A DNA stretch of 5,645 nucleotides from Planctomycetaceae bacterium (GTDB lineage: Bacteria; Planctomycetota; Planctomycetia; Planctomycetales; Planctomycetaceae): the NCBI GenBank assembly GCA_003445035.1, contig DLVV01000259.1:1-5645 (forward strand). The letters are read 5' to 3'. Under the pieces are notes generated by a model. It did no database searches and had not been told where the DNA came from. It saw nothing but the letters and a program-made list of their open reading frames with translations. Positions 1 to 5,645 of the stretch are shown piece by piece (positions within the stretch are counted from its first letter, which is position 1; each line of letters begins with the position of its first letter). Both the position numbers and the translations under genes were made by a program.

Positions 1-918
1 CTGGTCGAGGACGATGACGCACCGGCCGCCTTGGCCGAATCCGACAGCGAAGTGCGGTTGGTGGCCGATTCCGCGACCGAGAACCCCGCGATGGCCGGCA
101 GCGACAGCGACGTCAAGCTGGTCGCCAACGATGCCCTTGACGCCACCATGCTCGAAACGCCCGGTGACGAGGCCGGCGACGATCTGGGCATGACCGAGAT
201 CGCCGAGGGGAGTGGTGTGTCACTGGAATCCGCCGTGGACAGCGGCATTTCGCTTGAGGCGGTGGCCGAGAGCGGAATCAGCCTCGAGATCGGCGACGAA
301 AGCGGGATCAGCCTGGAGTCATCCGGCAGCGGAGTGGATCTGGGTGACGTCACCATCGCCGACAGCGGCATCTCGTTGGACCTGGACAGCGACACCGCCG
401 CGGAGACCCAGGTCGAGGTTCCCGCGTTGGTCGACGATGGAACGGATTTCGAAATGGCTGGTGCCGACGACGGGGAGACAGGCACCGACACCAGCGTACT
501 GCTGTTTGACGATGAGGATGACGCCGACGACTATTCGGCCACTGTGGTCAAGAAGTCCGACGACGACGACATCTTCGACGAGTTCGGAGACATCGGCGGT
601 GATGATGACCTCGACGAGGTCGATGACGACATCTTCGGCGATGACGACGAACTGGGAGACCTGGACGTCTTCGACGCCGATGACGATGTCTTCGACGACG
701 AGGAAGCCGAAGACTACGCGGTTCCGGTTGAACAGCGAATCGTCGCATCGGTCGAGCACGAGTGGGGGGTCGGAACGTTTCTGGCGATGATGCTGTCGAC
801 AGGCCTGATGGTCGTTTGCGGTATGGTCCTGTTCGAACTCGTCCGTTCGATCTGGGGCTGGCAGGATCCTGGCTTCTCGGGTGCACTGATCGATGCCGTC
901 GGTGGGATGTTCAACTAG
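1..918 (+). CDS. Acidic repeat-containing single-pass membrane protein, 3' part (5' end outside window)
   Basis: The frame is open from base 1, so the true start lies upstream; 305 residues are visible, ending at a TAG. Using residue 1 = codon at 1-3, the order is: two SDS(E/D)V(R/K)LV motifs (about residues 14-21 and 34-41), an array of SG(I/V)SLE repeats (71-127), a linker, a very Asp-rich tract with IFDE/IFGD/VFDD motifs (187-238), and one strong hydrophobic helix (about 257-279). The helix is followed by a short tail of about 25 residues ending GGMFN. The acidic region is thus tethered to a membrane near its C-terminus, probably on the cytoplasmic side. From memory, planctomycete proteins of this style carry an N-terminal excisionase-like helix-turn-helix; that part is not visible here, so DNA binding is only inferred. 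The acidic composition follows coherent codon use through GAC/GAT/GAG, and the antisense frame is a shadow. Function unknown. Confidence 0.85.
   Translation: MVEDDDAPAALAESDSEVRLVADSATENPAMAGSDSDVKLVANDALDATMLETPGDEAGDDLGMTEIAEGSGVSLESAVDSGISLEAVAESGISLEIGDESGISLESSGSGVDLGDVTIADSGISLDLDSDTAAETQVEVPALVDDGTDFEMAGADDGETGTDTSVLLFDDEDDADDYSATVVKKSDDDDIFDEFGDIGGDDDLDEVDDDIFGDDDELGDLDVFDADDDVFDDEEAEDYAVPVEQRIVASVEHEWGVGTFLAMMLSTGLMVVCGMVLFELVRSIWGWQDPGFSGALIDAVGGMFN
211..381 (+). repeat. In-frame 30-base repeats encoding SG(I/V)SLE
   Basis: Copies of SGVSLE or SGISLE begin at 211, 241, 271 and 301, exactly 30 bases (10 residues) apart. A shortened SGVDL copy begins at 328 and a last SGISLD copy at 364. 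The DNA copies differ at third positions and in the four residues between motifs, so selection appears to act on the peptide and not on recent DNA duplication. Two related SDSxVxLV motifs occur upstream (about 40-63 and 100-123). Confidence 0.85.
559..714 (+). other. Asp/Glu-rich coding tract with spaced aromatic motifs
   Basis: This part of the acidic membrane protein is mostly Asp, Glu and Gly. It is punctuated by IFDE, IFGD, DVFDA and DVFDD, so a Phe after Ile or Val recurs within runs of Asp. At the DNA level it is a low-complexity GAC/GAT series. Such acidic-hydrophobic segments are usually disordered and bind basic partners or metal ions; which applies here is unknown. Confidence 0.75.
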
Positions 919-929
919 AGGCCCCACCC

Positions 930-952
930 TCGGACGACCTGAAGCCGTCCGA
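930..952 (+). terminator. Possible weak terminator hairpin after the acidic protein gene
   Basis: TCGGACG (930-936) and CGTCCGA (946-952) form a perfect 7-bp stem with a 9-base loop, starting 11 bases after the stop codon. No T-run follows; the next bases are an A-run instead, so this is not a classical intrinsic terminator. It may only protect the 3' end of the transcript, or be chance. Confidence 0.25.
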
Positions 953-1000
953 CCACAAAAAAGTCGTGGTTTGCTCTAGGCATGTCGTGGGCCGGGACAC

Positions 1001-1007
1001 TATAAAT
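1001..1007 (+). promoter_or_regulatory. Possible -10 box (TATAAAT) for the lipoprotein gene
   Basis: TATAAAT is a close match to a sigma-70 -10 element and stands out in GC-rich DNA. It would give a 5' leader of roughly 200 bases before the ATG at 1219. I see no convincing -35 box at 16-18 bases; the TTGCTC at 971-976 is too far (24 bases). Low confidence. Confidence 0.3.
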
Positions 1008-1032
1008 CCGCCCTCACTCATCGGGCGCGATC

Positions 1033-1052
1033 TGTTGCCTCTCTCAGCAACA
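1033..1052 (+). other. Leader hairpin TGTTGC/GCAACA
   Basis: TGTTGC (1033-1038) pairs perfectly with GCAACA (1047-1052) around an 8-base loop. It lies in the putative leader between the TATAAAT box and the C-rich tract. A 6-bp stem can occur by chance, and I recognise no known riboswitch or RNA element here. Confidence 0.25.
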
Positions 1053-1062
1053 CGGTGTCCGG

Positions 1063-1103
1063 TTCTCTCACATCTCAACACTCCCTCTTCTCCCCCCTCA
1101 CCT
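1063..1103 (+). promoter_or_regulatory. G-less, C-rich leader tract (possible Rho-loading region)
   Basis: These 41 bases contain no G, 22 C, 13 T and 6 A, and 1081-1099 is pure pyrimidine. C-rich, G-poor, unstructured RNA is the known preference of Rho. It could terminate read-through from the upstream gene, which lacks a good intrinsic terminator, or act as an attenuator in the lipoprotein leader. Assignment is an inference from composition only. Confidence 0.25.
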
Positions 1104-1205
1104 GATTCCAGCCACACCCGAGGCGATTTCAGCCCGGTTGGTCCCTGTTGCGTGTTGCGCGGCTCCTGACCGCGGCACCGACATGGCCTGGCCCGGGTCG
1201 GCAAT

Positions 1206-1213
1206 AAAGGAGT
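1206..1213 (+). promoter_or_regulatory. Shine-Dalgarno site fixing the lipoprotein start
   Basis: AAAGGAGT lies just upstream of the ATG at 1219, with 6 bases between GGAG and the start. The alternative in-frame starts, TTG at 1138 and ATG at 1183, have no such site and would put extra residues before the signal peptide. This site therefore decides the start. Confidence 0.85.
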
Positions 1214-1218
1214 GCCCC

Positions 1219-1980
1219 ATGTTCGCGACGGCCCGCACATCCACACTCGTTCTTCTGGCCCTGGCCCTTTCGATCCCGGCCGGCTGCAACCTGGTCCCCC
1301 AGCAGACACTGCGTCAGTCCCAGATTCGGGCGATGCAGTTGGCGGGACAGAACCGTCAGCTCAATCAGCACAACGTCGCGTTGAAATCCAATCTCGACGT
1401 CTCGAACCAACGGCTGACCAACATACAGAGCGAGCGGAGCTTGCTGCAGCAGCGTTATGTCAACCTGCTGAAGCAGCAGAGCCCCTTGTCACCGGAAGCG
1501 ACTCGTCGGCTTCAGGCGTTGAAGAAAAGATACCCGCTATTCCAGTTTGATCCGCAAAGCGGAGTCAGCAGGATCGGTGAGGACATTCTGTTCCAGAGTG
1601 GCAGTGCCGTGGTCAACAACAAAACCGCAGCGACAATCCTCAAGGAATTTGCGGCGATCATGAACCAGGGTGACGCCAAGGATCTCAACATCCTCGTCGT
1701 CGGCCACACCGACGATCGACGCATCGCCAAGGCGAACACCCGGTCCAAGCACGCGACCAACTGGCACCTTTCGACCAACCGGGCCAACGCCGTACTGGTG
1801 TCCCTGGAAACACTCGGAATCGACCAGTCCCGGCTGGGAGCAGCCGGGTACGGGGCCAACCAGCCCCTGGTAGCCAACAGCAACGACACGTCAAGGCAGC
1901 AGAACCGTCGTGTCGAGATCTTTGTGCTGCCCGTCGACGCTGTCGTGGCCCAGTGGAACCCCGACATCAATCGTCAGTAA
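1219..1980 (+). CDS. OmpA/MotB-type peptidoglycan-binding lipoprotein
   Basis: This 253-residue protein probably tethers the outer envelope to peptidoglycan. It begins with a short basic stretch, then a hydrophobic signal segment (about 9-19) ending in PAGC, with Cys23 as the likely lipidated residue; Pro at -3 is atypical of a lipobox. Residues about 30-87 are Gln/Asn/Leu-rich and predicted helical, probably a coiled coil. Residues about 117-237 form the OmpA C-terminal domain: ILFQSGSA at the start, GHTDD (162-166), NWHLSTNRA (181-189), GYGANQP (210-216) and NRRVEI (229-234). Asp165 and Arg188 match the positions that bind diaminopimelate in OmpA. The long loop between them and the NWxLS form resemble MotB more than classical OmpA or Pal, but there is no N-terminal MotB membrane helix or plug. 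The start is set by a good Shine-Dalgarno site. The gene stands alone with a long leader and converges with the next gene 16 bases away. The family is secure; the exact partner is not. Confidence 0.92.
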   Translation: MFATARTSTLVLLALALSIPAGCNLVPQQTLRQSQIRAMQLAGQNRQLNQHNVALKSNLDVSNQRLTNIQSERSLLQQRYVNLLKQQSPLSPEATRRLQALKKRYPLFQFDPQSGVSRIGEDILFQSGSAVVNNKTAATILKEFAAIMNQGDAKDLNILVVGHTDDRRIAKANTRSKHATNWHLSTNRANAVLVSLETLGIDQSRLGAAGYGANQPLVANSNDTSRQQNRRVEIFVLPVDAVVAQWNPDINRQ

Positions 1981-1996
1981 ACCACCCCCGGACCCA

Positions 1997-2506
1997 CTAG
2001 TGGTCGGCTGAGTCGAGATCGGCAGCCAGCCCCGACGCAGCCACGGCTGACGCTTCCGCCTGCTCGTCGACCAGAGAATCCTCCCGGTCCTCTGACTCGC
2101 CGACGACTCGCAGGGTCGGAATCGGGACGAGCCCATCGAGCACCTGCTGACCGTCGCGGGTCAACTGGTACCGGATGCCGGTCACGCTGTCGCCGACGTC
2201 AAACCCCAGCCAACCCAAGGCGATCAGGCGACCGTGGAGAGACGAGAGTCTCCCGCCATCGAATCCCTCGAGCGACACAACGCGAGGCAACCATTCCTTC
2301 GATTCGGCCTCGTCAGCCAACTCCGCCAACCCGATTACCGGTTCTCCATCGCCCCGATTCCGGCCATCGTCGGACGCCATGCCCTGGTCGCCCGCCGTCG
2401 CCTCGTCCGAATCGGTACCACCGGTTTCCTCGACCTCCTGGTAGGCCTCCAGAACCTCTCGCCACCCGGCGTCGAGGTCGAGCAATTCGGCGTCAATATC
2501 GATCAT
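1997..2506 (-). CDS. Small acidic protein with probable winged-helix core, unknown function
   Basis: This 169-residue protein starts at an ATG (2504-2506) and ends at a TAG. An in-frame TGA only seven codons upstream limits the start, and no clear Shine-Dalgarno site is visible. Residues 1-60 are acidic and Gly/Asp-rich, probably disordered. Residues about 70-127 look folded: LHGRLIALGWL followed by GIRYQLTRDGQQVL resembles the recognition helix and wing of MarR/PadR-like winged-helix proteins, where a hydrophobic helix precedes a (R/Y)xLTxxG hairpin. The last 40 residues are again acidic and Ala-rich. A core of about 55 residues is shorter than a full winged-helix regulator, so it may serve protein contact, not DNA binding. 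It lies downstream of the HD gene across a 204-base gap and converges with the lipoprotein gene. I do not recognise a named family. Confidence 0.78.
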   Translation of the reverse strand: MIDIDAELLDLDAGWREVLEAYQEVEETGGTDSDEATAGDQGMASDDGRNRGDGEPVIGLAELADEAESKEWLPRVVSLEGFDGGRLSSLHGRLIALGWLGFDVGDSVTGIRYQLTRDGQQVLDGLVPIPTLRVVGESEDREDSLVDEQAEASAVAASGLAADLDSADH

Positions 2507-2710
2507 CGTGGATGGTATCGACGATCACCCACCCGCGCGACAGGCCGACCACTGTTGCCCTCACGATCGTTACGACCGTACGCACAATCGGCTGCTCCAA
2601 AGCGACATCAGGACCGGAGAACCGTTACATCCAGACCGACCGGAACACCCTGCCAACTGCGGTTCAGCAAGTTGTTCCCGGCCACACGGCCATCCCATCC
2701 ACGTCCCGGC

Positions 2711-4114
2711 TCACATGTTCGTCTTCGCATCGTCGACATCGCCGACGACGGTATTCAGAGCCTCGTTGAGTGGCCCATCATGGGCGTGGTCGGTCGAGTA
2801 AATCCGGAAGATCGAGAAACTCGTCGGCAACTGCCGGAACAGTTCGTCATCATCAAGCGGTTGTGGCTCCGTATCGGAGGGGTCGAGCAGAAAATTCTGC
2901 CCGCCGGCCGGCAACGGGCCACTCGGCCGATGGTAATGCCGCGCAACGTCAACCCGCATCGGGATTTCCGCCAGTCCCGATGGCAAAACTCCTCGCACCC
3001 GGCTCTCAACCAGTTCCGGCTCCGAGAAAATGGTCACCCGCTCTGACTCCCCGGCACGGAAGTGCAGGATTCTCTCGCAGGCCAACTTCCAGTCGACATC
3101 CCGCTTGAGAATCCTCGCCCATCTCTCGCCCAACTCACGCGTCTCGGCATCGTCGCTGGCCGGCCACCGACCCACATCGACCAGAAAACTCGACTCGGTC
3201 AACCGACGGTAGTCTTCCAGGTGCTGACTGGGGTTCCCCGGAAACAGGCGTTTCATCGTTTCGGGAAACACCTGTTCAAGTGACAGATCCAATGCACGAA
3301 CCGTGCGGTGGAAATATACGGTGCGGAACAGGTTGGCCCGTGTCTCGATGAAGTTGATCAACGTGGCCAGGCCCCGGGAGTGGATCGTCAGCCCCTGGGG
3401 GGTAAAAAAACTGTAGTGCAGCAACCTGGGCAGATCGAACGCCCGGGTGTTGTACCCGGTCATGTAGGCATCTCGTAGCACGAAGTCCATGTTGTCGACG
3501 GTGTAGATACCACTGAACAGCGACCGCAACTTGCAGAGCCAGTCGGGCGTCCCGTCTGTCTCGTCACCACCCCGCGGCCGACAAATCAGCCACGCCACCT
3601 GTCGCGGGTCAATCTCTTCCAGGGGCTGCAACTGCCCGTTGGGATTTCGTCTCACCCGACGGATCAACTCGCCCAATTCCTCCTGGATGATCTGCGCACC
3701 AAGATCCTCGTGAGTGACTCCGAAATCGTCCAGGAAATGGTCGTCGAAGAAGTGTCCGAACGGGCCGTGACCAACGTCGTGCAACAACGCCGCGAGCCTC
3801 ACCAGGCTTTCCACACAGGCCCGCGACGGAACGTTGTCACACGAATCAACCAACGATTCGTACCAGGCCTCGATCGCCTGGCTGGCCAGGTGCATGGCTC
3901 CCAGAACGTGCTGAAAACGCATGTGCTCTGCGGAAGGGAAGACCCACCAGGCCGACTGCAACTGGTGAATCTGTCTGAGCCTCTGGACCCACGGATGATC
4001 GATCAACTCCTGCTCGGCCACCTCCCCCTCAGGCAACCCCGTTCGCGAGACAAACGGGATATACCCGTGGATCGGATCGTGAGAGAGACTCTCGGTGGAA
4101 AAATCGCGTGGCAT
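2711..4114 (-). CDS. HD-domain phosphohydrolase, SAMHD1/dNTPase-like
   Basis: This 467-residue cytoplasmic enzyme belongs to the HD superfamily close to SAMHD1 and bacterial dNTP triphosphohydrolases, which split dNTPs into deoxynucleoside and triphosphate. The N-terminus has the family opening DPIHG (13-17) and LIDHPWVQRLRQIHQL (37-52). Metal ligands are seen as His69 (RFQH), His112-Asp113 in HDVGHGPFGH, and Asp207 in DNMDF. His116, His135 (THED) and Asp215 match further SAMHD1 active-site residues (His210, His233, Asp319). The HD part covers about residues 10-270; the C-terminal 200 residues are less conserved and end in an acidic stretch. Length fits the bacterial family. The ATG at 4112-4114 is the only standard start before the glpK stop; no Shine-Dalgarno site is seen. 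It lies 57 bases downstream of glpK on the same strand and is probably co-transcribed. The true substrate could be another nucleotide. Confidence 0.92.
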   Translation of the reverse strand: MPRDFSTESLSHDPIHGYIPFVSRTGLPEGEVAEQELIDHPWVQRLRQIHQLQSAWWVFPSAEHMRFQHVLGAMHLASQAIEAWYESLVDSCDNVPSRACVESLVRLAALLHDVGHGPFGHFFDDHFLDDFGVTHEDLGAQIIQEELGELIRRVRRNPNGQLQPLEEIDPRQVAWLICRPRGGDETDGTPDWLCKLRSLFSGIYTVDNMDFVLRDAYMTGYNTRAFDLPRLLHYSFFTPQGLTIHSRGLATLINFIETRANLFRTVYFHRTVRALDLSLEQVFPETMKRLFPGNPSQHLEDYRRLTESSFLVDVGRWPASDDAETRELGERWARILKRDVDWKLACERILHFRAGESERVTIFSEPELVESRVRGVLPSGLAEIPMRVDVARHYHRPSGPLPAGGQNFLLDPSDTEPQPLDDDELFRQLPTSFSIFRIYSTDHAHDGPLNEALNTVVGDVDDAKTNM

Positions 4115-4171
4115 CGGAGTTGATCCGTCAGACAGTCCTGATCCTATCCCAAGATGATCACTCGAAGAACG

Positions 4172-5645
4172 TCACTCGGCCCAATCCCGCGACCGCTTCA
4201 CCGCTCGTTGCCATCCCTCGTACAGCCGTTGACGTTCCGCATTGTCCATCTCGCACGAAAATTGTCTCTCGAGTCGCCAGGCGGCGGCAATCTCCTCGGC
4301 ACTCTCCCAGAAACCGGTGGCCAGCCCAGCAAACCTCGCGGCACCCAGTGCTGTCGTTTCCAGGATTTCCGGACGGAGGACATCGACATCCAGGAGGTCG
4401 GCTTGAAACTGCATCAGCAGGTCATTGGCCGACGCCCCTCCATCGACCCGCAACCCTTCCAACCGCACGCCCGCTTCGCGCTGCATCAGTTCCAGCAGAT
4501 CACGACTCTGGTAGGCGATCGACTCCAATGCCGCTCGAGCCAGTTGCGGCCTCGCGGTCCCCCGGGTGATTCCAATCAACGTGCCGCGAGCCGATGGATC
4601 CCAGTAGGGAGCTCCCAATCCTACGAACGCCGGCACGAGGTAAACCCCATCGGTCGACTCACACTCGGCAGCCAGTGCTTCAATTTCGGATGCCTGCGAG
4701 ATCAACCCCAGCCCGTCTCTGAGCCATTGCACGACGGCACCGCCGACAAACACAGCCCCCTCCAGGCAATAGGTCACCTTCCCACCCAGACTCCAGCCAA
4801 CCGTCGTCAGCAGCCCCCCTTCCGACGGAACCGCCTCTTCTCCGGTGTTCATCAGCAGAAAGCACCCCGTGCCGTAGGTGTTCTTGGCTTCACCGACAGA
4901 AAAGCAGGCCTGGCCGAAGGTGGCCGCCTGCTGGTCCCCGGCCATTCCGGCCAGGGGCACGGCCGCCCCAAGAATCTCAGCCTCGAGATCACCGATCACT
5001 CCGGACGACTCAACCACATCGGGCAACATCGCCCGCGGGACGCCGAGAATCTTCAGCAGTTCGTCGTCCCATTCCAGCGTGTGAATGTTCAACAACAGGG
5101 TCCGACTGGCGTTGCTGACGTCGGTGACATGGTAACGGCCACCGGTCAGCCTCCACGCCAGGAACGAATCGACCGTCCCAAACAACACCTCACCCCGCTC
5201 GGCCCGTTCTCTCAAGCCGTCGATCTCATCAAGCAGGTGAGCAATCTTGGTGCCCGAAAAGTACGGGTCCAGGACCAGTCCGGTCTTTTCGCGGAACAGG
5301 CTCTCGTACCCGTCCGCCTTCAATCTCGCACAGCGATCGGCGGTCACCCGACTCTGCCACACGATCGCATTGGCCACCGGTCGTCCGGAATCCCGTTCCC
5401 ACAACACTGTGGTCTCACGTTGATTGGCAATCCCCACGGCCGCCACGTCGCTGGCATCGATTTCGGCATCTGTCAGCACCGCGCGAGCGGTCGCCAACTG
5501 GGTCTCCCAGATCGCCTCGGGATCGTGCTCGACATGCCCCGGCGCAGGGTAGATCTGCTCGAACTCCTGTTGGGCGATCGCCACGATCCGAGCCGTTTCG
5601 TCAAAGACGACCGCACGGCTGGACGTGGTGCCCTGATCGAGAGCC
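4172..5645 (-). CDS. glpK: Glycerol kinase, 5' end cut by window edge
   Basis: The enzyme phosphorylates glycerol with ATP to sn-glycerol-3-phosphate, feeding glycolysis and phospholipid synthesis in the cytoplasm. The frame stays open to the right edge, where it begins [15 protein letters not shown], the phosphate-binding start of FGGY kinases; only about 6-9 N-terminal residues are missing. The 490 visible residues match E. coli GlpK along their length. Numbering from the Ala at 5644: Arg77-Glu78 (NQRET), Trp96 and Tyr128 (DPYFSGTK) line the glycerol site, Asp237 (AGDQQ) is the catalytic base, YGTGCF (257-262) and the DGGA motif (401-404) bind ATP, and TALGAA (431-436) closes the C-terminal fold. 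The regulatory loop just before Asp237 lacks both the Arg of the E. coli fructose-bisphosphate site and the His phosphorylated in Gram-positive GlpK. The HD phosphohydrolase gene follows after 57 bases. No glpF or glpD gene is in view. A fold relative such as xylulokinase is unlikely given the match. Confidence 0.97.
   Translation of the reverse strand, partial: ALDQGTTSSRAVVFDETARIVAIAQQEFEQIYPAPGHVEHDPEAIWETQLATARAVLTDAEIDASDVAAVGIANQRETTVLWERDSGRPVANAIVWQSRVTADRCARLKADGYESLFREKTGLVLDPYFSGTKIAHLLDEIDGLRERAERGEVLFGTVDSFLAWRLTGGRYHVTDVSNASRTLLLNIHTLEWDDELLKILGVPRAMLPDVVESSGVIGDLEAEILGAAVPLAGMAGDQQAATFGQACFSVGEAKNTYGTGCFLLMNTGEEAVPSEGGLLTTVGWSLGGKVTYCLEGAVFVGGAVVQWLRDGLGLISQASEIEALAAECESTDGVYLVPAFVGLGAPYWDPSARGTLIGITRGTARPQLARAALESIAYQSRDLLELMQREAGVRLEGLRVDGGASANDLLMQFQADLLDVDVLRPEILETTALGAARFAGLATGFWESAEEIAAAWRLERQFSCEMDNAERQRLYEGWQRAVKRSRDWAE

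Noticed and set aside
319..927. Minus-strand open frame (202 codons) opposite the acidic protein gene
   Set aside because: It is the complement of the GAC/GAT-rich coding tract, giving Val/Ile/Asp-rich low complexity; the plus frame has clear repeats and a membrane helix.
952..970. Inverted repeat ACCAC/GTGGT around an A-run
   Set aside because: Only 5 bp with no T-run after it; too weak for a terminator.
1138..1218. In-frame extension of the lipoprotein from TTG 1138 or ATG 1183
   Set aside because: No Shine-Dalgarno site precedes either start, the extension would spoil the signal peptide, and a strong site precedes ATG 1219.
1994..2003. Palindrome CCACTAGTGG between the convergent genes, possible shared terminator
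   Set aside because: It has no room for a loop with a useful stem, no T-run on either strand, and overlaps the minus-strand stop codon.
2507..2710. 204-base gap between the HD and winged-helix genes, with small palindromes (ACGATCGT at 2563, CGTACG at 2577)
   Set aside because: The palindromes are short and expected by chance; I found no convincing promoter, terminator or small gene on either strand.
2234..3046. Long plus-strand open frame (270 codons) antisense to two minus-strand genes
   Set aside because: It overlaps the winged-helix and HD genes, is Arg/Pro-rich with no recognisable motif, and has no ribosome binding site; it looks like a shadow of GC-rich coding on the other strand.
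4139..4160. Inverted repeat TGATC/GATCA in the glpK-HD spacer
   Set aside because: Only 5 bp with a 12-base loop and no T-run; not supportable as a terminator.

Overview
The window is GC-rich chromosomal DNA that most resembles a planctomycete. The main reason is the plus-strand gene at the left edge. It encodes a very acidic protein with SDSxVxLV and SGISLE repeats and one C-terminal membrane helix, a style I associate from memory with planctomycete proteins that start with an excisionase-type helix-turn-helix. Two of the three genes whose starts are visible also lack a clear Shine-Dalgarno site, which is common in that phylum. This assignment is an inference, not proven by the window.

Layout: (1) 1-918, plus, the 3' part of the acidic repeat membrane protein. 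(2) 919-1218, a 300-base gene-free leader with a possible terminator hairpin, a TATAAAT box, a second hairpin and a G-less C-rich tract. (3) 1219-1980, plus, a lipoprotein with a coiled coil and an OmpA/MotB-type peptidoglycan-binding domain. (4) 1997-2506, minus, a small acidic protein with a probable winged-helix core, convergent with the lipoprotein gene. (5) 2507-2710, a short gap in which I see no convincing feature. (6) 2711-4114, minus, an HD-domain phosphohydrolase of the SAMHD1/dNTPase-like type. (7) 4172-5645, minus, glycerol kinase (glpK), lacking only its first few codons beyond the right edge.

The three minus-strand genes read in the order glpK, HD phosphohydrolase, winged-helix protein. 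The first two are 57 bases apart and probably co-transcribed. GlpK makes glycerol-3-phosphate. The HD protein probably hydrolyses nucleotides. The lipoprotein probably anchors the outer envelope to peptidoglycan. No pathway clearly links these genes.

I see no mobile element, CRISPR array, tRNA or rRNA, and no clear undescribed multi-gene system. The points most worth a second look are the decapeptide repeats of the acidic protein, the GlpK regulatory loop that lacks both known control residues, the conserved SAMHD1-type residues in the HD protein, and the unusual lipoprotein leader.
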